Part shown: piece by piece, positions 18,831 through 28,663 of the stretch
Numbering within the stretch: position 1 is the first letter of the stretch
Layout: every line of letters begins with the position of its first letter
Assembly: GCF_005250615.1 (NCBI RefSeq)
Contig: NZ_SULM01000008.1
Coordinates: 62,001 to 126,000, forward strand
DNA: 64,000 bases
Source of the DNA: Pseudomonas rhizoryzae
Lineage (GTDB): Bacteria; Pseudomonadota; Gammaproteobacteria; Pseudomonadales; Pseudomonadaceae
Direction: 5' to 3'
Position numbers and translations under genes: made by a program
Notes under the pieces: model-generated
Database searches by the model: none
The model's input: only the letters and a program-made list of their open reading frames with translations
What the model was told of the DNA's origin: nothing

Positions 18831-21800
18831 CGGGCGAACGGCAAGCGCCGCTGCAGCGGCTGGACTTCCATCTGGCGCAACCTAGTCTAGACCTGGCCTG
18901 GCAGGAGCTGCTGAATTGGCGCCAGCTGGCGCGCCAGGCCGGATTGCGCAGCGAGGTCCTGGGCGAGGTACCGCCTGAGTGGCAGGCAGAGCGTGGTCCG
19001 GAGGCAGAGCTGCCCCTCACCGCGGATAGCCTGCTGGTGCTGTTCGGTCTGCCGGACGCCACCTTGCGCCGACGCCTGCGTTGCACGCGGGGCCAATTGG
19101 TGCTTGTGCTGGACGCCGCTCCCGAGCTGAGCACGTTACGGCGCTGGTGCCGCGAGCAACCGGCCCTCGCCGGCATCGTCGTGCTGCGACCGGAGCTGCG
19201 CGAGTGGTTATTCGCTGCCGATATCACCTTGCCGATCCGCTATCTTCCCCAACTGCCACCGGTACCCGTCCCACCGGACTTCGACCGGCCGCGCCCCTTC
19301 ACCCTGTTGATGCATGTCCAGGACGCCGTCCACGAAGAGGCCCGCCAGGCCTTGCAGCGCCTCGCTGCGGCGAGCACCGCCCGACCCTGGCGGCTGTGCC
19401 TCTATGGCGATGCCCTGCCCGGTGCCAGCCTGGACACGGCTACCCTGGGCACCGAGGTAAGCCTGCTGGCGCTGGCCGCTGCCGACCCACTGCCGGTCGC
19501 CGACCTGGCCTTCAGCCTGGACCCGGCACCGGACCCTGCTTGGTTGCTCCGGCTGCTGGCCCTGGGCATTCCGCTGGTGGCTCATCCGCAGAGCCGCGCG
19601 GCCCTGGAAGTCCTCGGTGACGGCTACGAACGTCTCGCGGGCACCGCACCGGTGGCCACTGCAGATTGCCTGGCCCGGCTGATGGACAATCCCACGCTGC
19701 GTACGCGGCTGCGTCAACGCACCCTGGCGCAGGCGCGTCGGCGAACCTTGAGCGGTCTGCACGACTGGCTACAGGGGCTATTCGCCGCACGTGGCCTGAG
19801 CCTGCCCGCCCTGACGCCGCCGCGCGTGGATATCCGCCTGGAAGGTCCCTTCGCCGGCAGCTACAGCCTGGCGCTGGTCAATCGCGAACTGGCCGCTGCC
19901 CTGGAGCGTAGCGGTGCCCGGCTCGGCCTGAGGTTCACCGAAGGACCAGGGCCCATCGCCGTAGCGGATGACTTCCTCGCCACCCATCCCGATCTCGGCC
20001 AGGCCCTGAGCCGTGCGGACGAGCCGGCGGCTGCCGTGTTGCGGCTGCTCTATCCGCCCCGGGTGAGCGACATGGAGGGGCAGCTGAACGTGCTGTCCTG
20101 CTACGGCTGGGAGGAATCGCTGCTGCCCGCCGAGGCGGTGGTCGGCTTCAATCGCCAGCTGGATCTGATCACCAGCATGTCCGCCTATGTCACCCGCGTC
20201 TTGCAGGACAATGGCGTCGATGTACCGGTGGTCACCGTTGGCCTAGGGGTCGACCATGTGCTGCGGACCCCGGTGGACGCCGCGGCGCTGCCCATCGCGC
20301 TGCCCGGCTCGGCGACCACCCTCAAGCTGCTGCACCTGTCGTCCTGTTTTCCACGCAAGGGCGCCGACGTCTTGCTGGAAGCCTATGCCCAGGCGTTCAG
20401 TGCGGCTGACGACGTAGTCCTGCTGCTCAAGACCTTCCCCAATCCGCACCACGACATCGAACAGGACCTAGCGGCCTGGCGCAGCCGTTATCCGGCGGCG
20501 CCTGCCGTGGAGCTGATCAACCAGGACGTGTCCGAAGGTGCGGTTCGCGCGTTGTACGAATGGGCTGACGTGCTGGTGGCGCCGAGCCGTGGGGAGGGCT
20601 TCGGCCTGCCGCTGGCGGAGGCGATGCTGCACGACTGTGCGGTGATCACCACCGGTCATGGTGGCCAGCGCGACTTCTGTACCCCCGACACCAGCTGGCT
20701 GATCGACTATCGCTTCGTCAGGGCCCGCACCCACATGCAGCTATCGGGCTCGCTCTGGGCTGAGCCCGACGGCGAACACCTTGCCCGCTTGTTGCGCGAC
20801 TTCCTGCAGGCGCGCCGCGAGGGGGCCTGGGAAGCCTTCACCCACGCTCGCCGGACCCGCGCCGCGCGGCTGATCCGCGCCGAGTACACCTGGGACGCGG
20901 TGGCCGAACGCACCCGCGAAGCGCTGCGCCGCGTCGCGGCGGGTCCCGCACTCAAGCCGCAGCCCGTGGTCGGGACCGTCACCACCTGGAACAGTGCCTG
21001 CGGTATCGCCGGCTACAGCCAGCAGCTGATCGCCGGTCCGCTGGCGGCGACCCTGGTTTTCGCCAATCGCCATGTCGAGCTGATCAATCCTGACCAGACC
21101 CAGGTGCGCCGCGTGTGGGAGCAAGGGGGGCACGACGCCCTCGCCGAGTTGCTGCAAGCCATCGAGCGGCAGCGGGTGGACATCCTGCTGATCCAGTTCA
21201 ACTTCGGTTTCTTCGGCCTGCTGCCCTTCGCGCGCCTGCTCAACGAGGCGCATCGCCGCGGCATCCGCACCCTGGTGACCTTTCACTCCACGGCCGACCT
21301 GGATCGGCCGGGCGATCATCGCAGCCTGAGGCAATTACGCCTGGCACTGAGCGAGTGCAGTCGGCTGCTGGTGCATAGTAGCCATGACCTTAATCGCCTC
21401 AAGGCTTTCGGCCTGGCCGACAACCTGATGCTGTTCCCCCATGGCGTGATGCCACCACCCAAGGCACTTGCCTTGCCCGCGGAGGCCGCGGATCTGGAAG
21501 GGCGGCGTGTGGTGGCCAGCTACGGCTTCCTGCTGCCGCCCAAGGGCATCCTGCAGTTGATCGAGGCCTTCGCCGAGGTTGCGGCGCTGGACGACAGCCT
21601 CTACCTGCTACTGGTGAACGCCCAGTATCCGGTACCCGAGAGCGCCGCCTTGGCGGCCGAGTGTCGCCAGCGTATCGCTGACCTGGGGCTGAGCGAGCGT
21701 GCTCGGCTGATCGACCGCTTCCTCGACGACCGTGAATCCCTGGCCTGGCTCAGTCTGGCCGAGGTGGTGGTTTTTCCTTACCAGCACACCCAGGAGTCTT

Positions 21801-22060
21801 CCAGCGCCGCGGTACGTTGGGGTTTGCTCGCCAACAAGCCGGTACTCTGTACGCCGCTGGACATCTTCGAGGACGTGGACGAAGCCGTGTACCGCCTGCC
21901 CGGCACCGATGCCCAGGCCATCGCTGCCGGGTTGCGCGAGCAGTTGCTCACGCCGCGCCCGGCGCGCCAAGGCGCCTGGCTGGAAAGCCATGCCTGGCCA
22001 GCCATTTCGAGCCGGGTCAGCGGGCTATTCACCGCCCTGGGCTATCAGGACAATCCCTAG
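18827..22060 (+). CDS. Large multi-module GT-B (GT4-like) glycosyltransferase
   Basis: 1077 residues, translationally coupled to the preceding gene through ATGA. The C-terminal module (about 710-1077) begins VVGTVTTWNSACGIAGYSQ and carries SYGFLLPPKGILQLIEAF and HTQESSSAAVRWGL. The middle module (about 330-700) has LSSCFPRKGADVLLEAY and the donor-binding APSRGEGFGLPLAEAM. The first ~310 residues also look like a GT-B fold, with weaker motifs (DPAWLLRLLALGIPLVAHPQ), and may be inactive. It probably adds two kinds of linkage, or a repeating linkage, in the cytoplasm to the surface polysaccharide. Donor and acceptor cannot be read from sequence. Confidence 0.82.
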   Translation: MTGERQAPLQRLDFHLAQPSLDLAWQELLNWRQLARQAGLRSEVLGEVPPEWQAERGPEAELPLTADSLLVLFGLPDATLRRRLRCTRGQLVLVLDAAPELSTLRRWCREQPALAGIVVLRPELREWLFAADITLPIRYLPQLPPVPVPPDFDRPRPFTLLMHVQDAVHEEARQALQRLAAASTARPWRLCLYGDALPGASLDTATLGTEVSLLALAAADPLPVADLAFSLDPAPDPAWLLRLLALGIPLVAHPQSRAALEVLGDGYERLAGTAPVATADCLARLMDNPTLRTRLRQRTLAQARRRTLSGLHDWLQGLFAARGLSLPALTPPRVDIRLEGPFAGSYSLALVNRELAAALERSGARLGLRFTEGPGPIAVADDFLATHPDLGQALSRADEPAAAVLRLLYPPRVSDMEGQLNVLSCYGWEESLLPAEAVVGFNRQLDLITSMSAYVTRVLQDNGVDVPVVTVGLGVDHVLRTPVDAAALPIALPGSATTLKLLHLSSCFPRKGADVLLEAYAQAFSAADDVVLLLKTFPNPHHDIEQDLAAWRSRYPAAPAVELINQDVSEGAVRALYEWADVLVAPSRGEGFGLPLAEAMLHDCAVITTGHGGQRDFCTPDTSWLIDYRFVRARTHMQLSGSLWAEPDGEHLARLLRDFLQARREGAWEAFTHARRTRAARLIRAEYTWDAVAERTREALRRVAAGPALKPQPVVGTVTTWNSACGIAGYSQQLIAGPLAATLVFANRHVELINPDQTQVRRVWEQGGHDALAELLQAIERQRVDILLIQFNFGFFGLLPFARLLNEAHRRGIRTLVTFHSTADLDRPGDHRSLRQLRLALSECSRLLVHSSHDLNRLKAFGLADNLMLFPHGVMPPPKALALPAEAADLEGRRVVASYGFLLPPKGILQLIEAFAEVAALDDSLYLLLVNAQYPVPESAALAAECRQRIADLGLSERARLIDRFLDDRESLAWLSLAEVVVFPYQHTQESSSAAVRWGLLANKPVLCTPLDIFEDVDEAVYRLPGTDAQAIAAGLREQLLTPRPARQGAWLESHAWPAISSRVSGLFTALGYQDNP

Positions 22061-22103
22061 CAACGGATGAAGGTGTGGGCCTTTCGCGCCCATGGGAGCA
22101 GAC

Positions 22104-23780
22104 ATGAACGTCTATACCGGCCGCCTGGCCGTTCTCGATCGACCGCTGGGCCGTACCCTCTACTACGGGCTCGCCTTGCTGCTGGGCGTCTTGTACGTGG
22201 CGCGGATCTTCCCGCTGGACTTTCTCACCGGTCATTCGGGCTTCTTCTTCGATAACCGCACCGATCCCACCCAGCACATCACCGGGATGTGGGCCTTCGT
22301 CCAGGATCGCTGGCGCTTCCCGCTGCTCTACACGCAGCTGCTGAACGCCCCGGAGGGGCTGTCGGTGGCCTATACCGACAGCATTCCGCTGGCAGCGGTA
22401 TTCTTCAAGCTGATCTATCCGTGGCTGCCGGCCGGCAGCCACTATTTCGGCGTCTGGACCCTGGGCTGCTATGTATTGCAGGGAATGGCCGGGGCCTATG
22501 CCGCCGCCAGCTTCCGTGGGCGCACGCCAGCGGCCCTGCTCGGCGGCTGCCTGTTCGCGCTGATGATGCCGGCCTTGATGATTCGCATCCCCCATGCGGC
22601 ACTGAACGCCCAGTTCCTGCTGATCCTGCTGCTCGGCTGCTATGCCCGGCTGCAACTGGGCCAGCAGTCGCCAGAGCGTTTCTGGCGCAATGGCACCTTG
22701 TTGTTGGCGCTCGCGGCGACCATCCACCCCTATCTGATCGCCATGCTCTATCCGCTGTACATCGCCGCCTGGCTGAGCCAGGGCTTGCAGCGCACGGCGC
22801 GCTGGTCCCAGGTATTGGTCGGTTTGCTCAGCCCGTTGCCGCTGATCGCTCTGCTGCTCTATGTGATCGGTTATCTGAGCGTGCGTCAGGGTCTGCCGCC
22901 GGCCGAGGTGGGCTACATCGAGTCTTCGATGAATCTCCTGTCGCCGCTGCTAGGCACCCAGTTGGCACCGAGCGTCTTCCTGCCGTCCAAGGGCTTGATC
23001 CTGGATGCCACCGGCCTGCAGATCGATGGCCATAACTACCTGGGGGTAGGACTGCTGGCGATGCTCCTGAGTATCCTGCTGCTGGCGCCGCGTTGGCTGC
23101 TCGGGCAATGCCGGCGGCACTGGGTCATGCTCCTGGTGTTCGTCGGGCTGACCCTCTATGCGCTGTCCAATCGCGTCTACCTGGGCGGGACGGTGCTCTT
23201 CGAGTACCCCTTGCTACCCGGCGTCGAGCAACTGGCGCGGATCTTTCGGGGTTCGGGACGCTTCTTCTGGCCGGTGGGCTATGGCCTGTTGATCCTGGCA
23301 CTGGGGTTCTATCTCACTCGCGCCCATCCGGGCTGGCGCGTGGCGCTGCTGGCGCTGATCGTCGTCCAGTACGCCGATACCCGTCATCACCGCGGCTATC
23401 TGGTCGAGGCGGCCAACCGTCAGCCGCATTTCGACTATGACCGCACGCTGTGGGATGCCCGCGTGGCGGCGGCTCGCGAGGTGTATCTGCTGCCCAACTA
23501 TGGCTGTGGCGGCAAGCCTTTCGACGCCCTGTTCCTGCAGTACTTCACCGCCTTGCACGCCGTGCCGCTGAATACCGGCTTCATCGCCCGGGTGGTCGGC
23601 GACTGCTCGGTCAAGGCAGCGGTGCTGGACCAGCCGCTACATCCTGGCCAGTTGTTCGTGTTCGGCCGTAGCGAGAACGCCTACTCGCGCGAGCGCATCG
23701 AGCAAGCCATGCATGGGCACTATGCTCAATGGTGTCACGAGGAAGACATAGGCACCGTGTGTATGATCGGTAAGTCTTGA
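22104..23780 (+). CDS. Polytopic membrane protein, DUF6311-like (putative GT-C glycosyltransferase)
   Basis: 558 residues from ATG 22104 (GGAG 5 nt upstream); ATG 22092 is possible. About ten to twelve hydrophobic segments lie in the first ~430 residues. An early periplasmic loop carries FFDNRTDPTQHITGMWAF, where the acidic residues resemble a GT-C active-site loop. The C-terminal ~120 residues are soluble. It is paralogous to the next gene, with shared layout and matching segments such as ...LPAGSHYFGVWTLGCY and the LPQNFQYFGLWLLACC of the neighbour. It likely transfers a sugar or other group from a polyprenyl carrier to the glycan on the periplasmic side. Confidence 0.7.
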   Translation: MNVYTGRLAVLDRPLGRTLYYGLALLLGVLYVARIFPLDFLTGHSGFFFDNRTDPTQHITGMWAFVQDRWRFPLLYTQLLNAPEGLSVAYTDSIPLAAVFFKLIYPWLPAGSHYFGVWTLGCYVLQGMAGAYAAASFRGRTPAALLGGCLFALMMPALMIRIPHAALNAQFLLILLLGCYARLQLGQQSPERFWRNGTLLLALAATIHPYLIAMLYPLYIAAWLSQGLQRTARWSQVLVGLLSPLPLIALLLYVIGYLSVRQGLPPAEVGYIESSMNLLSPLLGTQLAPSVFLPSKGLILDATGLQIDGHNYLGVGLLAMLLSILLLAPRWLLGQCRRHWVMLLVFVGLTLYALSNRVYLGGTVLFEYPLLPGVEQLARIFRGSGRFFWPVGYGLLILALGFYLTRAHPGWRVALLALIVVQYADTRHHRGYLVEAANRQPHFDYDRTLWDARVAAAREVYLLPNYGCGGKPFDALFLQYFTALHAVPLNTGFIARVVGDCSVKAAVLDQPLHPGQLFVFGRSENAYSRERIEQAMHGHYAQWCHEEDIGTVCMIGKS

Positions 23781-23882
23781 TGTAACTAGCCATCTGCCTG
23801 GATGGCTGGTGTTCGGTGCTCCAAGGGACCTTGGCAAAGCTGTCAGGACGCAGATAACCGTAAAGTCAGGGACAGTGAAGGC

Positions 23883-25889
23883 ATGAACAGGTATCAGGAA
23901 CGGATCGGCTATTTACTCCCGGCATTGCTGGGCTTCGGCTTTTTCTGGGCCATCTTTGGCTTGAACGTGGCCAATCCGCTGCAGCTCGAATGGCTCAGCC
24001 ATGGAGATATGCTGCAAAGCTATCTGGGTTGGGATTACTTTCGCGACTCGCCGTGGACCTTCCCCATCATAGGACTGAACCCACGCTATGGTCTGGAGAT
24101 AGCAGGTTCCATCGTCTATGCAGATGCCAATCCACTGCTCGCCGTGGTATTCAAGGTCTTCTCTGCGCTGTTGCCCCAAAATTTTCAGTACTTTGGGCTA
24201 TGGCTATTGGCCTGCTGCATGCTCAGTGCGGTGGTGTCCTGGAAGATCCTGTCGCTCTATACGGACAGCCTTGTATTAAGAACGCTGGGTATCTGCCTGA
24301 TCCTGTTCTGCCCGGCCTGGCTGAACCGGGTCGGCCATATCAATCTCATGGCCCATTTCCTCATCCTGTTGGCCATCTACCTCTGCCTCGCCAAGGATTG
24401 TCGAAGAATCGCCATTAAATGGGGCGGACTCATTGCTCTGGCCTGCGTCATCCACTTCTATCTGGCGATGATGGTGTTGATCTTCTGGGGCGCTCAGCTG
24501 TTTTCCAGGGTCTGGACCCGAAAGACTGGCTATCGAGCGGCAGCACTGGAGGCTATTTGCATTCTGGCTGGAACCTATGGAGTCCTGTACGTCTTCGGCT
24601 ATTTCACGGTCAAAGACGTGTCGATCGCCGGTGGTTACGGTACCTACAACTCGAGTCTGCTCAGCCCTTTCATGTCGGGCGGGTGGTCCTATCTCTTCGA
24701 CCGATTCAATCTGGGGGCAGGAAATTTCGAGACCTTGAACTATTGGGGACTCGGCGTTTTTTTCCTGATTGCCATCAACGCGGTAGAGCTATTTCGGCGA
24801 CTAGGTACAGTCCGTTGGAGTACGGTATCGATCTGCCTTCTTATTGCCGTGGGCGCCTGCTTCGCCATTGCGACTACCTACAATATTCAGTGGGGCGATA
24901 AGCACTGGGTACTGCCTCTGCCGGGGCGTGTGCTGGATGCCCTGTCCATCTTCCGGGGATCATCTCGTTTCTATTGGCCCATCACCTATCTGGTCGTAAT
25001 AGGGCTGATTTATCTGACCCTGAAATCCCGCAGCAAGAACATGGCCATTGCCATTCTGTCGGTGGCAGTCGTCCTGCAAGTAGCTGACATCAGTAAAGGG
25101 TTTGCCAGGGATAGATTCTATTTCTTCCATATGCCGGACGTGACGGCGCGACTTACCAACAGCTTCTGGCGAGACGGGCTGCACGCCTATAAGACGCTGA
25201 GATACGTCCCTTTCACTAATGACTGCGATCAACGCCTGGCCCTGGGTTTCGAGGCCGACCAGGCTGATCTGGCGACCAACTCCGTGTGCCTGGCCCGCGT
25301 CAGCAAGAGCAAGGTCGATGCCATGAATCTGAGCGACATGGAGGCCTTGGCCGCAGGGCGCTATGCCAGCGATACGCTCTATGTCGTCAAGGATGGATTG
25401 CTGGGCATGGTCAGCCCGAGGCCAGGCGACAGATTGTTCAAGATCGATGGCCTGAACGTCCTCGCGCCGGGTTTGCAAGGCTGTGAGGGCTGCACGCCGC
25501 TGCCGCTCGACCAAGGCTCGAAGCGTCGCTATGCCCTGATCGGTGGGTGGTCGGTCCCGGAAGACTTCGGCGTCTGGAGTTCAGGCAAGCGCAGTACCCT
25601 GTTGATCAGGAACCAAGGGCCCAGCACCCAGGTACAGCTGCGCTACCGGACGTTTCTATCGGCGAAGACACCGCAGCAGCGCTTCATCTTCAAGGTCGAT
25701 GGCCGAGTGCTGAGAGAGGTCTCTGCCAATGGCAATGGCGAGGTTTCGTTGCAATGGGCCGCGCCGGCAGGCGAACCGGTCTCGCGGCTGACGATCGAAT
25801 TGCCGGATGCCCACTCCCCCCGGGATGCCGGTATGAGCACCGATAGCCGGGTCTTGGGCATCGGTCTGGAACAGCTATCGGTACAGTGA
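23883..25889 (+). CDS. Polytopic membrane protein, DUF6311-like, with extra C-terminal domain
   Basis: 668 residues from ATG 23883, 102 bp after its paralogue; the frame opens earlier but hydrophobic homology begins only here. It has multiple transmembrane segments to about residue 420, including the loop LSHGDMLQSYLGWDYFRDSPW corresponding to the neighbour's first loop. A soluble C-terminal region of about 240 residues includes a terminal beta-sandwich-like part (WSVPEDFGVWSSGKRSTLL, then RTFLSAKTPQQRFIFKVDG). Base composition is slightly less GC-rich than that of the preceding gene. Function is inferred as a periplasmic-side glycan modification enzyme. Confidence 0.66.
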   Translation: MNRYQERIGYLLPALLGFGFFWAIFGLNVANPLQLEWLSHGDMLQSYLGWDYFRDSPWTFPIIGLNPRYGLEIAGSIVYADANPLLAVVFKVFSALLPQNFQYFGLWLLACCMLSAVVSWKILSLYTDSLVLRTLGICLILFCPAWLNRVGHINLMAHFLILLAIYLCLAKDCRRIAIKWGGLIALACVIHFYLAMMVLIFWGAQLFSRVWTRKTGYRAAALEAICILAGTYGVLYVFGYFTVKDVSIAGGYGTYNSSLLSPFMSGGWSYLFDRFNLGAGNFETLNYWGLGVFFLIAINAVELFRRLGTVRWSTVSICLLIAVGACFAIATTYNIQWGDKHWVLPLPGRVLDALSIFRGSSRFYWPITYLVVIGLIYLTLKSRSKNMAIAILSVAVVLQVADISKGFARDRFYFFHMPDVTARLTNSFWRDGLHAYKTLRYVPFTNDCDQRLALGFEADQADLATNSVCLARVSKSKVDAMNLSDMEALAAGRYASDTLYVVKDGLLGMVSPRPGDRLFKIDGLNVLAPGLQGCEGCTPLPLDQGSKRRYALIGGWSVPEDFGVWSSGKRSTLLIRNQGPSTQVQLRYRTFLSAKTPQQRFIFKVDGRVLREVSANGNGEVSLQWAAPAGEPVSRLTIELPDAHSPRDAGMSTDSRVLGIGLEQLSVQ

Positions 25890-25980
25890 CGGCAAGGCCG
25901 GGAAACCGGCATGCCTCTTGATTATCGACCCGCTCTCCGGCGCTCTAATGCTCAATCCAGCGGGTGACGGGCCGAGGTGA

Positions 25981-26946
25981 TCAATCCCGTGACCGTTCTG
26001 CTGGATCGTTTTCCCGCGACTTCGTTTTTTTGATCACATAGCGTGGTCGACGCTTGCTTTCGATATAGATGCGACCGATGTACTCGCCAAGCACGCCAAT
26101 GCCGATCAATTGCACGCCACCAATGAAGAGGATGGCGGTCATGAGCGAGGGATAGCCCGGCACGGGGTTACCGTACAGCAGCTTTTCGAAGACCATCAGC
26201 GCGGCATAGGCCAGGGCAAAGAGTGCCACGGCGCCACCCAGATAGGTCCAGAGCCGCAAGGGTAGGGTGCTGAAGGACGTGATGCCTTCCAAGGCCAGGT
26301 TCCACAACTTCCAACCGTTGAACTTGCTGGTGCCGGCGCTGCGTTCAGCGCGCTGGTACTCGACGATGCGCGTTTCGAAGCCCACCCAAGACAGGATGCC
26401 CTTCATGAAGAGGTTGCGCTCGGGCATCTCCTTGATCGCCTCCACGACTTCGCGGCTCATCAAGCGGAAATCACCGACGTTCTCTTCGATCGGCGTGTGG
26501 GTGATCTGGTTGTGCAAGCGATAGAAGCATTCGGCGGTAAAGCGCTTGAGGGTGCTGTCGCTGCTCCGGTCGATACGCTTGGCCAGCACCACCTCGGCGC
26601 CGTCGTGCCACTGTTCCAGCAGTCGTGGTATCACATCAAGGGGGTCTTGCAGATCCACATCGATGGGGACCACGGCCTCTCCGCGGGCATGCTCGATGCC
26701 AGCGAAGAGCGCTGCCTCCTTGCCGAAATTGCGCGAGAGATGCAGGACCACCACGCGCTCGTCACGGGCCTGCAACAGGTCGAGCTGCTGTGCCGTGGCG
26801 TCACGGCTGCCATCGTTGACGAAGACCAGTTCCAGATCCAACTGGCTGAGTTCAGGATGGCGGCAGACCGCCTCGTGAAACAGGCCGATGGCCAGTTCCT
26901 CGTTGTAGACCGGAATGACCAGGGAAAGCTGCGGCGTCGTATTCAT
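25981..26946 (-). CDS. gtrB: GtrB-like GT2 polyprenyl-phosphate glycosyltransferase
   Basis: 321 residues from the ATG at 26946, which overlaps the stop of gtrA by 4 nt. The GT2 domain starts [11 protein letters not shown], with [12 protein letters not shown] (DxD region) near residue 95 and [12 protein letters not shown] after it. Two C-terminal transmembrane segments (about residues 230-300) precede a basic tail. It matches DPM1/GtrB enzymes that load glucose or another sugar on undecaprenyl phosphate at the cytoplasmic face. With GtrA it supplies a side-branch sugar; the third component, the polymer-specific transferase, could be one of the polytopic proteins at 22104, 23883 or 31040. Confidence 0.87.
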   Translation of the reverse strand: MNTTPQLSLVIPVYNEELAIGLFHEAVCRHPELSQLDLELVFVNDGSRDATAQQLDLLQARDERVVVLHLSRNFGKEAALFAGIEHARGEAVVPIDVDLQDPLDVIPRLLEQWHDGAEVVLAKRIDRSSDSTLKRFTAECFYRLHNQITHTPIEENVGDFRLMSREVVEAIKEMPERNLFMKGILSWVGFETRIVEYQRAERSAGTSKFNGWKLWNLALEGITSFSTLPLRLWTYLGGAVALFALAYAALMVFEKLLYGNPVPGYPSLMTAILFIGGVQLIGIGVLGEYIGRIYIESKRRPRYVIKKTKSRENDPAERSRD

Positions 26947-27323
26947 CGGAAAGCCCAAAGCGAAGATGCCAGATAGCTGAAGACGGGAACCAGCGCCGTG
27001 GCCACCACGATCGCCAGGAAGGCGGATAGGCCCAGGGCGAGTAAGCCGGTCAGCAACAGATTGTTGAGCGCGAAGCCGGCGATCGCCACGATGAAGAATC
27101 TTGCGATGGAGCCTTGGCGCGCGAAGGTCAGGTAGCGATGCCCACAATAGGACACGCCGAAGGCCACGAGAAAGGCGCCGAGATTGGTGATGTAGGGCTG
27201 GAGTGAAAAGGTGGCCAGCAGGGCTCCGGCCACCAGGATATGGACCAGGGTAGCCAGCCCGCCTACCAGGATGAAGCGCAGCGGACGTAGCCGATCATCG
27301 TTGAGCAATTGCAGCAGAGACAT
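26943..27323 (-). CDS. gtrA: GtrA-family membrane protein (putative lipid-linked sugar flippase)
   Basis: 126 residues with four hydrophobic segments ([20 protein letters not shown] and three more), the size and layout of GtrA. Such proteins are thought to flip undecaprenyl-phosphate-linked sugar to the periplasm. It is coupled to gtrB by a 4-nt overlap and lies 48 bp after the WbpZ-like gene on the same strand. Confidence 0.85.
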   Translation of the reverse strand: MSLLQLLNDDRLRPLRFILVGGLATLVHILVAGALLATFSLQPYITNLGAFLVAFGVSYCGHRYLTFARQGSIARFFIVAIAGFALNNLLLTGLLALGLSAFLAIVVATALVPVFSYLASSLWAFR

Positions 27324-27371
27324 CAGAGTCCAGCACCTCGGATAGACGACAGGATGAGTGGGTGGCAGCTT

Positions 27372-28511
27372 CTACCTGGACACGTCATTAGCATCAGGTT
27401 GTACCCCAGGTGCTATCTGGCGGTACACGGCGACCAGCCGCTGGCCCAATGAGTCGGCCTGGAAATGCTGTTCGAAATGGGCTCGGGCGGCGGCACCGAA
27501 GCGGGCCCGTTCCTCTGGCGCTTGCCAAAGACGCAGCAGCGCTTCGCGTAACGCGGCCGGGGTGGGCGCTACATCGAGCCCGGTGAGTTCATGCCGGTTG
27601 ATTTCGCTCATGCCTGAGCCTATGTCGCAGCTGATCAGTGGTTTGCCATACATGGCGGCTTCCAGCAAGGCCATGCCAAAGGCTTCCGAGCGCAGATGGG
27701 AGGGGAAGACGAAGGTCTCGGCCAGCGTATAAAGCGCCGCGACGTCCTCCTGCGGTAGTCGCCCGAGGAAGTGGCAATTGTGCAAGCCCAGACGGCGGGC
27801 CTGCGCCTCGAGAGCGGCGCGCTCCGGACCATCGCCGACGATGGCCAGGGGCTGGTCCAATCCTGCCAGTGCCTCGAGCAGTAGATGCAGGCCCTTGTAA
27901 TAGCGCAACACGCCGACGAACAGCAGGAAGCGCGTGCCCAGCCTCTCACGCCAGTGCTCGAGACGTGACGCCGATGGCTGTGGGTAGCTGGCCTCATCGA
28001 GGCCGTAGGGAATGACCTCGGTGCGTGGCTCCAGTCCGCGCAGTTCGAGACTGCTGCGGCGATAGGGTTCGGTAGCCACGATGATCCGATTGGCCCGGCT
28101 CAGGAAGTGGCGTTGCAGGGGGCGATAGAGCCGTAGCAGGTGGCGTTGCTTGACGATATCGGAGTGATAGCTGACCACATAGGGCTTGCCAGGCCGGACC
28201 GCCAGTTGCAGCACGTCCATGAACGGCCAGGGGAAATGATAGTGGACGACATCGCACTCGCGCGCTGCCTTGGCAAAGGCGCCAAAGGCCGCCCGCGACA
28301 GCCCGGTGGAGGCGATATTGGCGTCCTGGCGCACCCGTTGCACCGGAATGCCCTCGACCTCGATGAACTCAGGGGAGGGCTGCTCGCTCAGCGTCAGGAT
28401 CCGATTGCTCACCCCCAGCGTGCGCGTGGCACCGCACATCTGGCGTATCACCTGCTCGATACCGCCATGGGTATCGGGAAGGTAGGTTTTGAATACATGG
28501 AGGACACGCAT
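27372..28511 (-). CDS. wbpZ: GT4 glycosyltransferase, WbpZ-like D-rhamnosyltransferase
   Basis: 379 residues from the ATG at 28511 (AGGA 6 nt upstream); the frame continues upstream without homology. It begins MRVLHVFKTYLPDTHGGIEQ, the hallmark start of WbpZ-type enzymes, and has the GT4 donor loop FVFPSHLRSEAFGMALLEA near residue 285. WbpZ adds the first alpha-1,3 D-rhamnose in A-band polysaccharide assembly of P. aeruginosa. The match is from memory of the family, not from a search. It leads a minus-strand unit with gtrA and gtrB. Confidence 0.78.
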   Translation of the reverse strand: MRVLHVFKTYLPDTHGGIEQVIRQMCGATRTLGVSNRILTLSEQPSPEFIEVEGIPVQRVRQDANIASTGLSRAAFGAFAKAARECDVVHYHFPWPFMDVLQLAVRPGKPYVVSYHSDIVKQRHLLRLYRPLQRHFLSRANRIIVATEPYRRSSLELRGLEPRTEVIPYGLDEASYPQPSASRLEHWRERLGTRFLLFVGVLRYYKGLHLLLEALAGLDQPLAIVGDGPERAALEAQARRLGLHNCHFLGRLPQEDVAALYTLAETFVFPSHLRSEAFGMALLEAAMYGKPLISCDIGSGMSEINRHELTGLDVAPTPAALREALLRLWQAPEERARFGAAARAHFEQHFQADSLGQRLVAVYRQIAPGVQPDANDVSR

Positions 28512-28663
28512 GCGGATCCTGCGCCACGGCAGCCTGAGGGGCGCGCAGTCTAACATGGGGTTCAGCTTGCCTCCCCGACGCATACCGGCGCTGGCTTCAT
28601 GCTAGAGTGCGCGGCTTCACGCCAGCGCCGTCCGGCCATCGTCCAACTGCCGTCACCTTCGCC

